Assembly: GCF_009857605.1 (NCBI RefSeq)
Contig: NZ_WWCT01000014.1
Span: forward strand, 106,462 to 170,461
Direction of reading: 5' to 3'
Origin: Duganella levis
GTDB taxonomy: Bacteria > Pseudomonadota > Gammaproteobacteria > Burkholderiales > Burkholderiaceae_D
DNA length: 64,000 nt
Positions within the stretch are counted from its first letter, which is position 1. Every line of letters starts with the position of its first letter. Position numbers and translations under genes: made by a program. Below the pieces are notes generated by a model, which saw nothing but the letters and a program-made list of their open reading frames with translations, was not told the DNA's origin and made no database searches. Shown in pieces: positions 50,027 to 59,810 of this stretch.

Positions 50027-50943
50027 CCTATTGGTTCCGCCAACACCGCTACGCGCTGTCCGCCGCGCTGGTACACCTGCGCCGCTCGCCGGGCAGCTTC
50101 CTGTTCAATATATTGGTCGTGGCGATCGCGCTGGCCCTGCCCTTCACCGGCGTTACGCTGCTGGACAATGTGCGGCCGATGTCGGAAACGCTGTCGGTCG
50201 ATCCGGAAATCAGCGTCTTCCTGAAACAGGACACACCGCGCGACCAGGCCGAAGCGCTGGCCGTGCAGCTGCGCCAGACCGTCAAGGATAAGCAGGCCAA
50301 GATCGTCTTCACGCCGCGCGAAAAAGCGCTGGATAGCCTGAAAGACAAGAACGGCCTGGCCGATGTGCTGGCCACGCTGGGCGACAACCCGCTGCCGGAC
50401 AGCTATGTGCTGAAGCTGGACGCCTTCCGCAACGCCCAGGCCGGCGGCGACGTCGACCAGCTGGCCGAGCAGATCCGCGCGCTGCCGGGCGTCGATACCG
50501 TGCAGGTCGATTCAGCCTGGGTCAAGCGCCTGGCCGCACTGATCAACATTCTGCGCCTGGCCTTGTTGCTGCTGGCGGCTACCCTCGGCACGGTGGTGGT
50601 GGCGGTGATCTTCAACACCATTCGCCTGCAGGTGCTGACCCAGCGCGAGGAAATCCTGGTATCCAAGCTGATCGGCGCCACCGACAGCTTCATCCACCGC
50701 CCCTTCTATTACACCGGCGCACTGCTGGGCCTGGGCGCCGGCGCACTGGCGCTGGGCGCGGTGACGGCGGCGCTGCGGCCGCTAAACACCGCGATTGCTG
50801 AATTTGCAAGGTTGTACGCGTCCGAGTTCCAGCTGGCACCGCTGCCGCCAGCCGCCATGGCCGCCCTGCTGGCGCTGTCCGCCACGCTCGGCCTGATCGC
50901 CGCCCGCCTCTCGGTCAAGCGCCACACCGCCCGCCTTAACTGA
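50023..50943 (+). CDS. ftsX: cell division permease-like protein FtsX
   Basis: Membrane partner of FtsE, 306 residues: an N-terminal membrane segment (FLFNILVVAIALALPFTGV), a periplasmic domain at about 50-165, then three membrane segments (LLLLAATLGTVVVAVIF; ALLGLGAGALALGAVTAAL; AALLALSATLGLIAARL). Translation is coupled to ftsE through ATGA. Confidence 0.97.
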   Translation: MTYWFRQHRYALSAALVHLRRSPGSFLFNILVVAIALALPFTGVTLLDNVRPMSETLSVDPEISVFLKQDTPRDQAEALAVQLRQTVKDKQAKIVFTPREKALDSLKDKNGLADVLATLGDNPLPDSYVLKLDAFRNAQAGGDVDQLAEQIRALPGVDTVQVDSAWVKRLAALINILRLALLLLAATLGTVVVAVIFNTIRLQVLTQREEILVSKLIGATDSFIHRPFYYTGALLGLGAGALALGAVTAALRPLNTAIAEFARLYASEFQLAPLPPAAMAALLALSATLGLIAARLSVKRHTARLN

Positions 50944-50953
50944 CATCCCCAAC

Positions 50954-50979
50954 CGTTCCGTGCGTCCGCGCACGGAACG
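50954..50979. terminator. hairpin after ftsX
   Basis: Perfect stem CGTTCCGTGCG / CGCACGGAACG with loop TCCG, ten bases after the ftsX stop. There is no T tract, so it may stabilise the transcript end or pause polymerase rather than terminate by itself. Confidence 0.5.
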
Positions 50980-51100
50980 CGCCATCCCCCAGGCTTAGGA
51001 TGTTTTTCATCATTAAGCCCGCCCTAAGATCCATCGCGCATTCTAAACACATCGGGACTACCGATAGTGTTCTACTATCAGGCCCATTTATTTTGGGTGA

Positions 51101-51127
51101 TTGGCACTCATCGATAGAGAGTGCTAA
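51101..51127. promoter_or_regulatory. CIRCE operator (HrcA site) upstream of rpoH
   Basis: TTGGCACTC, nine bases, GAGTGCTAA: it matches the CIRCE consensus TTAGCACTC-N9-GAGTGCTAA with one mismatch. CIRCE is the binding site of the heat-shock repressor HrcA. It overlaps the rpoH promoter completely, so rpoH should be repressed by HrcA. Confidence 0.95.
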
Positions 51128-51130
51128 TAT
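51101..51130 (+). promoter_or_regulatory. rpoH: rpoH promoter inside CIRCE
   Basis: TTGGCA (51101-51106), an 18-base spacer and TAATAT (51125-51130). The -35 is the left CIRCE arm and the -10 begins in the right arm. The predicted leader is about 50 bases. Confidence 0.75.
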
Positions 51131-51186
51131 ATGTCCATCAGAGTACATAAGTGCTCTCAAGCAGTATTCAAGCGAAGGAAACGAAA

Positions 51187-52074
51187 ATGACTATGATGTC
51201 CGTGGTACCTGCCAAAAACAGTGCTCTGGGACTCGGGTTTAGTGGCAACCTGGGTAACCTGGATGCTTACATTTCGGCTGTCAATCGCCTGCCGATGCTG
51301 ACGCACGACGAAGAGATTTCGCTGGCTAAACGCCTGAAAGACCAAGCCGACCTCGGCGCCGCCGAACGCCTGGTGATGTCCCACCTGCGTCTGGTGGTAT
51401 CGATCGCCCGCGGCTACCTGGGTTATGGCCTGCCGCACGGCGACCTGATCCAGGAAGGCAATATCGGCCTGATGAAGGCGGTCAAACGTTTTGACCCGGA
51501 TCAGGGTGTGCGTCTGGTGTCGTACGCCATGCACTGGATCAAGGCCGAGATGCATGAATACATCCTGAAGAACTGGCGTCTGGTCAAAGTAGCGACCACC
51601 AAGGCCCAGCGCAAGCTGTTCTTCAACTTGCGCAGCCACAAGACCGGCCTGGACGCGATGACGCCTGCCCAGATCGATCAACTTGCCAAGACGCTGGACG
51701 TCAAGCGCGAGGAAGTGATCGAAATGGAAACGCGCCTGAGCGGCCGTGACATCGCGCTGGAATCGCCGACCGATGATGAAGATGACAAGTTCGCGCCGAT
51801 CGCCTACCTGTCGTCGGAAGCCTCCGAGCCGACCCGCGTGCTGGAAGCCGAACAGGTGACCCGTCTGCAATCGGAAGGACTGGAAGAAGCGCTGGGCAAG
51901 CTGGATGCCCGTTCGCGCCGCATCATCGAGTCCCGCTGGCTGGCGAACGACGACGGTTCCGGCGCCACGCTGCACACTTTGGCTGCCGAGTTCGGTGTTT
52001 CGGCCGAACGCATCCGCCAGATCGAAGCGGCTGCGCTGAAAAAAATGAAAGGTGCGCTGGCCGCTTACGTCTAA
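51187..52074 (+). CDS. rpoH: RNA polymerase sigma-32 factor
   Basis: Heat-shock sigma factor of 295 residues. Region 2 is clear (DLIQEGNIGLMKAVKRFDPD at 86-105, then SYAMHWIKAEMHEYIL). The RpoH box QRKLFFNLR begins at Q141, and region 4 ends in SAERIRQIEAAALKKMK. ATG 51187 has AAGGAAAC upstream; an in-frame start at 51151 is inside the leader. Position after ftsYEX is the standard one. The CIRCE element indicates HrcA control, a link between the two heat-shock systems known from other betaproteobacteria. Confidence 0.98.
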   Translation: MTMMSVVPAKNSALGLGFSGNLGNLDAYISAVNRLPMLTHDEEISLAKRLKDQADLGAAERLVMSHLRLVVSIARGYLGYGLPHGDLIQEGNIGLMKAVKRFDPDQGVRLVSYAMHWIKAEMHEYILKNWRLVKVATTKAQRKLFFNLRSHKTGLDAMTPAQIDQLAKTLDVKREEVIEMETRLSGRDIALESPTDDEDDKFAPIAYLSSEASEPTRVLEAEQVTRLQSEGLEEALGKLDARSRRIIESRWLANDDGSGATLHTLAAEFGVSAERIRQIEAAALKKMKGALAAYV

Positions 52075-52097
52075 GCCCGCACAGTAGCCTCCCCAGC

Positions 52098-52132
52098 TGC
52101 CGCCGGCGTTCGCGCCGCGCGGCACTTTTTTT
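52098..52132 (+). terminator. rpoH terminator with TTCG loop
   Basis: GC-rich stem TGCCGCCGGCG / CGCCGCGCGGCA closed by the very stable tetraloop TTCG, followed by C and seven T. One base bulges. Confidence 0.88.
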
Positions 52133-52229
52133 GGCGCCTCCTTGAGCTAGCGCTGACCTCGTGCCGTTCGTGCGCCACGCTCATGGTCTTTTTGCTAAGC
52201 TTGCCTCCAACTGAAGCAAGAGGTCCACA

Positions 52230-52718
52230 ATGAAATCAACCATATTCAGGCAGCTGATCGTGCTGCCGTTGCTGGCGGCCGTCATGGCCACCTTGTACGC
52301 CTGCGGCGCCGCCAACAGCCGCGCGGTTGCCGCACCGGCGCATTTCACCACCGTCTACGTGCTGCGCCAGGGCGCCAGCGCGGCCATCACCGGCGCCGTA
52401 ACAGCCAATCCCAACGTCAGCATCGCCGCCAGTGCACCGGTGGTGCGGCTGGAACGCGTCAACGACAGCCGCTGCCATCCCGGCGCGGTATGCGTCTGGG
52501 CCGGCTACATCAGCTTCAGCTTTGCGCTGTTGCAGCCGGATGGCAGCGCCAGCAACTTCGTCCTGTCCGACAATATGCCCAACGGCACCGCCAGCGTCAC
52601 GCGCAGCGGCCTGACCTTCACGCTGGCCGGGTTCGAACCGCAACAGGCGCCGGCAAAAGATGAGACGCCGCCGGATTATCAGGTAAGCTTAAAGGTGAGC
52701 AACATTAACCCTCCTTAA
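52230..52718 (+). CDS. small putative lipoprotein, hypothetical
   Basis: Of 162 residues. The signal sequence ends in MATLYAC with a lipobox-like LYAC (C25). The mature part is a beta-rich domain with the motif DSRCHPGAVCVWAGY, a two-cysteine signature seen, from memory, in many small uncharacterised bacterial lipoproteins. Function unknown. AGAGG precedes the ATG. It lies 12 bases before ggt and may be co-transcribed with it. Confidence 0.72.
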   Translation: MKSTIFRQLIVLPLLAAVMATLYACGAANSRAVAAPAHFTTVYVLRQGASAAITGAVTANPNVSIAASAPVVRLERVNDSRCHPGAVCVWAGYISFSFALLQPDGSASNFVLSDNMPNGTASVTRSGLTFTLAGFEPQQAPAKDETPPDYQVSLKVSNINPP

Positions 52719-52729
52719 AGCTTGCCCAC

Positions 52730-54493
52730 ATGACCCTCTCATCCAGCGCCCGCCCCCTCCGCACCGTTCTCGTTTCCTCCATCATTGTTTCCCTGGCCTT
52801 GCCGGCCGCCGCCAAGACCCCGGTGGCCACCGGCACCGGCGGCGCTGTCGCCACCATCAGCGAGCAGGCGTCGCAAGCCGCCATCGCCATCCTCAACCAG
52901 GGCGGCAATGCCATCGACGCCACGGTGGCGGCGGCCGCCACGCTGGGCGTGACCGATCCGTTCAGCTGCGGCATCGGCGGCGGCGGCTTCATGGTGATTT
53001 ATCTGGCCAAGGACAAGCGCTTGATCACCATCGACCACCGCGAAACGGCACCGGCCAGCTTCACGCCGACCGTGTTCCAGAAAGATGGCAAGGAGCTGGA
53101 CTTTGAAACAGTAGTGGCCAGCGGCATGTCGGTCGGCGTGCCGGGCACGGTGCGCGGCTGGCATGAAGCGCTGGACCGCTATGGTTCGATGTCGTTCAAG
53201 CAGGTGCTGGCGCCGGCCATCGATGTCGCCAGCAAGGGCTTCAAGGTCAGCGACAACTTCTCGCATCTGATCGAGGGTAACGAAGCCAAGTTCGCCATGT
53301 TCCCCGCCACCGCCGCGCTGTATCTGAAAAACGGCAAGGCCCTGCCGGCCGGCAGCACGCTGCGCAATCCGGATCTGGCCAAGGCCTATCGCGAACTGGC
53401 CGCCGGCGGCGTCAAGGCCTTCTACAGCGGCAAGATCGCACGCGCGGTGGTCGACGCGGTCAACGCCCCTGCCACCGCGCCGGGCAAGCAAGTCAGCGCC
53501 GGCAAGATGACGCTGGCCGACCTGTCCAACTACGAAGCGCGCCTGCGCCAGCCGGTGCACAGCACCTATCGCGGCTACGATTTGTACGGCATGCCGCTGC
53601 CGAGCAGCGGCGGCGTGGCGATCGCCGAGGCGCTGAATATCCTCGAAGGCTACGACCTCAAAGCCATGCCGCGCGCCAAGGCCGAGCACCTTTATCTGGA
53701 AGCCAGCCGCCTGGCCTTCGCCGACCGCAACGCCTATCTCGCCGATCCCGAATTCATCGACGCGCCGGTGGCCGGCCTGCTGAGCAAGGACTACGCCGCG
53801 CGCCGCCGTGAGCTGATCAACCCCGAGCAAGCCAGCGTGCAGGCGCCGGCCGGCGATCCGTATCCATTCCAGAACGACGTCAGCGTGCCGCTGCGGCCCA
53901 ACGCCAACAAGCTGATTGCGGAAGGCGCACACACCACCCACCTGACCGTGTCGGACAAGGAAGGCAATATCGTCTCCTACACCTACACCATTGAATCGTG
54001 GGGCGGCAGCGGCATCGTGGTGCCGGGCTACGGCTTCCTGCTGAATAACGAGATGACCGACTTCGATTTCTCTGGTCCGGCGCCGAATGTGCCGGAAGCC
54101 GGCAAGCGCCCGCGCAGCAGCATGTCGCCGACCATCGCCTTCAAGAACGGCAAGCCGGCGTTCTCGGTCGGCAGTCCGGGCGGCGCCACCATCATCACCA
54201 CTGTGCTGCAAACCATCTTCAATTACGTCGACCTGGGCATGAGCATGCCTGACGCAGTCAACGCGCCGCGCCTGTCAGAACGCAATGGCATGGCGACCGA
54301 TGTGGAGCCGGGCTTCACCGGCAGCGCGCAGGCGCAGGTGCTGGAGAAAACCGGTCAGCACTGGAGCAAGACGCCGGAAGAGATCGGCGCCGCCAACGCG
54401 CTGGTGTTCAATCCCGACGGCACGGTAACGGCGGTCAGCGAAGGCCATCGCCACGGCGTCGGCAGCGCGCTGGTGCAGAAGACAGCCCACTAG
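52730..54493 (+). CDS. ggt: gamma-glutamyltransferase
   Basis: Periplasmic N-terminal nucleophile hydrolase cleaving glutathione and other gamma-glutamyl compounds; the proenzyme self-cleaves into two chains. It is 587 residues with a signal peptide ending at about ALPAAA (28). The processing threonine is T402 in GAHTTHLTV. Substrate residues DHRETAPA (102-109) and the C-terminal SPGGATIITTVLQTI are conserved. It is preceded by a small lipoprotein gene. Confidence 0.96.
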   Translation: MTLSSSARPLRTVLVSSIIVSLALPAAAKTPVATGTGGAVATISEQASQAAIAILNQGGNAIDATVAAAATLGVTDPFSCGIGGGGFMVIYLAKDKRLITIDHRETAPASFTPTVFQKDGKELDFETVVASGMSVGVPGTVRGWHEALDRYGSMSFKQVLAPAIDVASKGFKVSDNFSHLIEGNEAKFAMFPATAALYLKNGKALPAGSTLRNPDLAKAYRELAAGGVKAFYSGKIARAVVDAVNAPATAPGKQVSAGKMTLADLSNYEARLRQPVHSTYRGYDLYGMPLPSSGGVAIAEALNILEGYDLKAMPRAKAEHLYLEASRLAFADRNAYLADPEFIDAPVAGLLSKDYAARRRELINPEQASVQAPAGDPYPFQNDVSVPLRPNANKLIAEGAHTTHLTVSDKEGNIVSYTYTIESWGGSGIVVPGYGFLLNNEMTDFDFSGPAPNVPEAGKRPRSSMSPTIAFKNGKPAFSVGSPGGATIITTVLQTIFNYVDLGMSMPDAVNAPRLSERNGMATDVEPGFTGSAQAQVLEKTGQHWSKTPEEIGAANALVFNPDGTVTAVSEGHRHGVGSALVQKTAH

Positions 54494-54753
54494 GCCTGCA
54501 ACACCATCCACGCCTGCAAGGCGTCGACCGCCAGCTCGCACGCCAACAGGTGGCGCGGGCAGTCACCGGTACAGAATAACGGCGACGGCGGATCGAGGCG
54601 GCTAACCGAGCGCACCAGCGTCGGCAAGTCCGCCAGTCCGCTGCGGCCCTCTTCCGGTTCACTCATCAACGCCCGCATGCAATGGCCGGTCAGCCCGGCG
54701 GCGTACTCGCGCACCTCGTCCGACAGCTGGAACGGCAGATCGTAAAGTTGCAT
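54490..54753 (-). CDS. small hypothetical protein
   Basis: Open frame of 87 residues with three cysteines (FCTGDCPRHLLAC) and mainly helical character (PFQLSDEVREYAAGLTGHCM). Its stop overlaps that of ggt by four bases, and it fills the space before lepB. GGGG lies a few bases before the ATG. No family recognised; coding status rests on position and on a protein-like composition. Confidence 0.5.
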   Translation of the reverse strand: MQLYDLPFQLSDEVREYAAGLTGHCMRALMSEPEEGRSGLADLPTLVRSVSRLDPPSPLFCTGDCPRHLLACELAVDALQAWMVLQA

Positions 54754-54843
54754 GGAAACCCCGCGGCTAAGCCATGATTAAGAATTTGCTCACAATATTA
54801 ATCCCGGCCACCTGGCAAGAACATCACTCACTTGGGAGAAGAC

Positions 54844-55533
54844 ATGAAAAAATGGATGCGCGCCAATAAGGGCTTTTTACTGTTCCTGATGTTGTTCGGG
54901 ATCTTCCGCACTGCGGTCGCCGACTGGAACCCGATTCCGTCGTCCTCGATGCACCCCAACCTGCTCGAAGGCGACGTGGTGTTCGTCAACCGCCTGGCCT
55001 ACAACGTCAAGGTGCCGCTGACCGACATCGTCATCCACCCGACCGGCGAACCGCAACGTGGCGACATCGTCACCTTCTCGTCGCCAGTCAACGGCACGCG
55101 GCTGATCAAGCGCGTGATTGCGCTGCCGGGCGACCGCGTCGAAATGCGCAACGATGAGCTGATCATCAACGGCCACGCCGCTGCCTACACAGCGCTCGGC
55201 CATGGCGTGGAAAACATCCAGGGCATGGGCGACCTGGCCGCCGTGCAGGTCAGCGAATCCGTCGGCCAGAGCCGCCATGCGATCCAGTTCCTGCCGCAGA
55301 TAAAGGCGCGCCGCGATTTCGCCGCGCTGGTGGTGCCGCCCGGCGAGTACATGATGCTGGGCGATAACCGTGACAACAGTGCGGACTCGCGCTACATCGG
55401 CCTGGTACCGCGCGCGCTGCTGATCGGCCGCGCCGAACGCGTGCTGGCCTCGGCAGACATCACCGGCAACTGGATGCCGCGCACCGAACGCTTTGGCATG
55501 AGCCTCTATCCGAAGCAATCAGCAAAGCAGTAA
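54844..55533 (+). CDS. lepB: signal peptidase I
   Basis: Removes signal peptides at the outer face of the inner membrane. It is 230 residues with one N-terminal membrane segment (GFLLFLMLFGIFRTAVA). Catalytic S35 is in IPSSSMHPNL and K89 in GTRLIKRVIALPGD; box E is GDNRDNSADSRYIGLVP. The usual lepB neighbours (lepA, rnc, era) are absent, so this is probably an additional, short signal peptidase. ATG 54844 follows GGGAGAAG. Confidence 0.93.
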   Translation: MKKWMRANKGFLLFLMLFGIFRTAVADWNPIPSSSMHPNLLEGDVVFVNRLAYNVKVPLTDIVIHPTGEPQRGDIVTFSSPVNGTRLIKRVIALPGDRVEMRNDELIINGHAAAYTALGHGVENIQGMGDLAAVQVSESVGQSRHAIQFLPQIKARRDFAALVVPPGEYMMLGDNRDNSADSRYIGLVPRALLIGRAERVLASADITGNWMPRTERFGMSLYPKQSAKQ

Positions 55534-55540
55534 GCCCGCG

Positions 55541-55583
55541 CCGGCAGTGTTATGATGATGTAGTAAATTCATAACATTGCCGG
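55541..55583. repeat. inverted repeat between lepB and ABC exporter
   Basis: Fifteen-base arms CCGGCAGTGTTATGA and TCATAACATTGCCGG, one mismatch, 13-base AT-rich loop. It starts seven bases after the lepB stop and ends seven bases before the next ATG, and no separate ribosome site is visible. It could be an attenuator, an operator or a translational block. Confidence 0.6.
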
Positions 55584-55590
55584 TGTCTTC

Positions 55591-56327
<737 letters not shown>

Positions 56328-56331
<4 letters not shown>

Positions 56332-58676
56332 CCGCGCTACACACCATCTGGCTGATGACGCGCATGCGCCTGACGCGCCAGCGCAACATGGTGTTCAACA
56401 ACCTGTTCCGCTTCAACAAGAAAAAGCCGCGCGACCTCAGTGGCGGCAAGCGTAGCAGCCTGTGGGTGCTGACCGCGCTGATGGTGCTGTTCATGTCCTT
56501 CTCCTTCGTCAGCGTATCCAACAACGTGGTGCTCAACATGCAGTGCCAGCTGGTCCCGGCCAGCGAATGCCACTTCATCGACAGCCATGGTGAACATCAC
56601 ACCGAACTGCACGTCGCCGAGGAGGAACTGGCCACCGCGCCATTCGCGCCGGCGCTGATGAACGGGCTGACAATGGAAGTCACCATCCTGCTGCTGATCG
56701 CCGTGCTGATGCCGCTGGGGAGCAAGGAGATGGCGCAGCCGGACTGGGATCTGGAATGGCTAGTGACGATGCCGGTCGAGCGCAGCACGCTGCTGTGGGG
56801 CCGCGTGCTGGAACGCAGCGCCAGCAACGTTGCCGGCTGGTTTGCGCTGGTGTCGGCCTACAGCGTCATCGCCTGGCATTCCGGCTACGCCTGGAGCGCG
56901 CTGCCCATCGCGCTGCTGGCCGCCGCTGTGCTGCTGCCGCTGGCGTCGATGCTGCACACGCTGGCCGACACCGGCCTGCGCATGTGGCTACCCACCGCAC
57001 AGTTGCGCAACATGCAGGCGATCACCGGATTATTCAATCTGCCGCTGATCTACTTCGTCATGGCGCTCGGCATGCCGCAGGCGAATGCGTTTGCGATGGA
57101 CTGGGCGCGCGCGTTTCCGTCGTGGGTAAGCTGGACGCCGCCCGGCCTGGTGCTACAGGCGATACAGGCGCAGGACGCAACACAGCTGGCCGCACGCGTG
57201 GCGCTGCTGCTGGCGCAGGTGATGCTGCTGATGTGGGCCGGCATGGCGCTGTTGCGCCACCAGCTGCGCCACGGCGTGGTCAATTCCGGTTCGCGCGAAA
57301 GTGTGCGTACCAGCACGCGCACCACGCAAGCCAGCGCCGCCCCGCGCGGCATGGCGGCGCTGCTGTCCACCGTGCTGTCGCCGATCAAGCGCCGCGAGCT
57401 GCGCTTGCTGAGCCGCGACCGCAACTTCCTGTTCCAGACCCTGCTGCTGCCGATTATCATCGTCGGCAGCCAGATGATGTTCAACGGTAAACTCAACAGC
57501 CTGGCGGAGCTGGGCGATCACCACCTCATCGCCGCCGCCGTCGCCTTCGGCATCGGCGTCTACGTGCTGATGCTGTCGGCGTTCCAGACGCTGAACAACG
57601 AAGGCCAGGTCCTGTGGCTGATGTACACCGTCCCGCGCTCGCTGGAAAGCGTGTTGAAGGAAAAGGCGCAGCTCTGGGGCGCGTTGACGATGGTGTATCC
57701 GGCCGTCGTCATCGGCATCACCGCGTGGTACACCACGGACTTCGACTGGAGCATGCTGGCGCTGGTGCTGACAGTCTTCATTGGCATTCCGATCTATTCC
57801 ATGATTGCGGTCTCGCTGGGCGTCTTCGCCTGCGATCCGCTGGCGGTGGATGCGCGCACGCGCGTGCGGCCAACCTACGTCTACCTTTACATGCTGCTGG
57901 CCAGCTTCTACACCTGGTCGATCTACAGCAACGCGTGGTCGCAAAAGCTGGTGGTGCTGGTGCTGGTGGCGTCGATGGCGCTGGCGCTGTGGCAGAAAGC
58001 GCGCGATGCCCTGCCCTACCTGCTCGACCCGGCCGCCGCGCCACCGGCGCGCGTCTCCGCCGCTGATGGCCTGATCGCCGCCACCGCCTTCTTCATTCTG
58101 CAAGGCCTGGCGCTGCTCATCATCGGCAAATCCGACCTGCGCGCCATGACCTTCGCGTTCGGCATTGCCGGCTTGGTGATCTATCTGCTGATGCGCTTCG
58201 TCTACTGGCGCAGCAAAGCGGCCGGCGTGCCGGTCATCGTACGCGGCATGAACGTCGGCGTATCGCTGCGCAGCGCCGCCATCGCCGCCGCTGTTGCGTG
58301 CGTGGTGGGCGTGCTTTATCTGACGCTGATGCAGCACACGGCGTTGTGGGCGGAACTGATGAAGGACGGGCCTAAGCTGGTGGGCGCGCGCGGCTGGATT
58401 CTCGCGCTGGCCGTGGTGGCTGCACCGCTGTGCGAGGAATTCATCTTCCGTGGACTGATCTACGGCGGCCTGCGACGTTCCATGGGAGCGCCGCAAGCGA
58501 TGCTGATGAGCGCCGCGATCTTCGCGGTGGTGCATCCGCCGCTGTCGATGCTGCCGGTGTTTGTGCTGGGACTCTGCACCGCCTGGACCTATGAACGCAG
58601 CAAGACGCTGCTGGCGCCGATGCTGGTGCACGCTGCCTACAACGCCGTGATCCTGTCGCTGCAATTCTGGTTGTAG
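56328..58676 (+). CDS. ABC permease fused to CPBP (CAAX-type) intramembrane protease
   Basis: Membrane protein of 782 residues. The N-terminal 540 or so carry multiple membrane segments and a large soluble loop, as in ABC-2 permeases. The C-terminal region from about 590 is a CPBP/Abi protease domain with all three motifs: E703-E704 in EEFIFRG, H736 in FAVVH, and H768/N772 in HAAYN. CPBP proteins are membrane metalloproteases linked to prenyl-protein or bacteriocin processing. The fusion suggests export coupled to cleavage of the same substrate, or self-protection; this is inference. It is coupled to the ATPase by ATGA. Confidence 0.88.
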
Positions 58677-58742
58677 CTGCACTGGCAGGAATTGACTGTT
58701 TTATGTCATTCCGCCGCATGGGAGGGTGAAGATAATGGCCAC

Positions 58743-59810
58743 ATGCGATCATTACTCCTCTCCCTCCTGCTGTTCTGCCGCCTCGCCGTCGCCGGCGAGA
58801 TTCCAACTTATTCGAACCTGCATGCGCGCGCGCAGCCGGTGGTCGCCGTCGTCGGCTACAACGGCGGCACCGAGCTGACCGACTTCGCGATTCCCTACGG
58901 CGTGCTGGCGCGTTCGGGCGCCGCGCAGGTCATCGCCGTCGCCACGCAGTCCGGTCCGATGACGATGAAGCCCGCATTGCGCATTCAGCCACAAGACACC
59001 ATCGCCACCTTCGACGCCCGCTTCCCGGACGGCGCCGACTACGTCATCGTACCGGCCGTCGTCAAACCAAACGACGTCACGCTGGTCGCCTGGGTGGCGG
59101 CGCAAGGCGCCAAAGGCGCCACCATCGTCAGCATCTGCGACGGCGCGCTGGTGGTCGCCAGCGCAGGCTTGCTCAAAGGCCGCCGCGCCACCGCGCACTG
59201 GGCCACCGGCGACTATCGCCGCGAGCATTATCCCGACACGGAATGGCTCTCCAACGTGCGTTACGTTGCCGATGACCGCGTCATCTCCAGCGCCGGCGTC
59301 AGCGCCGCCATGCCGACTGCACTGGCGCTGGTGGAAGCCATCGCCGGCAACGCGCGCGCCAGCGCCGTGGCACGCGACATCGGCGTCACCGACTGGAGCA
59401 CGGCACACAACAGCGACATCTTCCATCCAAGGCTAGGTGTCAATCTGGGCGCTTACATCACCGGCTACACCAACCAATGGTTCCATTCGGCCGAGCGGAT
59501 CGGCATCACGGTTGCGCCGGGCGTGGATGAAGTCACGCTGGCTTTCACCGCCGATGCGTGGGCACGCTCCAAGCGCAGTCAGGTCTACACGATTGCCGCC
59601 TCCACCAGCGCGCTGCCAACGCAACACGGCCTGACCATCCTGCCCGACTACGCCGCCACCGACGCCGACGCGCCGCCAGCACTGCCGGCAACCGCCACTG
59701 TCCTGCCAGGACAGGCGCTGGATCGCACACTGGAAGAACTGGCGCAGCGATACGGCCACCGCACCGCCTTCCTGGTCGCGCTGGAACTGGAGTATCCTTC
59801 CTACCGATGA
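58743..59810 (+). CDS. secreted DJ-1/PfpI-family protein
   Basis: Of 355 residues with an N-terminal signal peptide (MRSLLLSLLLFCRLAVAGEI), so probably periplasmic. The DJ-1/PfpI (class I glutamine-amidotransferase-like) domain covers about 33-205 with nucleophile-elbow C132 in SICDGALVVASAG, the same arrangement as the GlxA protein after it. The C-terminal part (230-355) is not recognised and has no HTH. Function unknown; it may bind or convert a small ligand. The last bases overlap the GlxA start (ATGA). The ribosome site of ATG 58743 is poor. Confidence 0.8.
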   Translation: MRSLLLSLLLFCRLAVAGEIPTYSNLHARAQPVVAVVGYNGGTELTDFAIPYGVLARSGAAQVIAVATQSGPMTMKPALRIQPQDTIATFDARFPDGADYVIVPAVVKPNDVTLVAWVAAQGAKGATIVSICDGALVVASAGLLKGRRATAHWATGDYRREHYPDTEWLSNVRYVADDRVISSAGVSAAMPTALALVEAIAGNARASAVARDIGVTDWSTAHNSDIFHPRLGVNLGAYITGYTNQWFHSAERIGITVAPGVDEVTLAFTADAWARSKRSQVYTIAASTSALPTQHGLTILPDYAATDADAPPALPATATVLPGQALDRTLEELAQRYGHRTAFLVALELEYPSYR

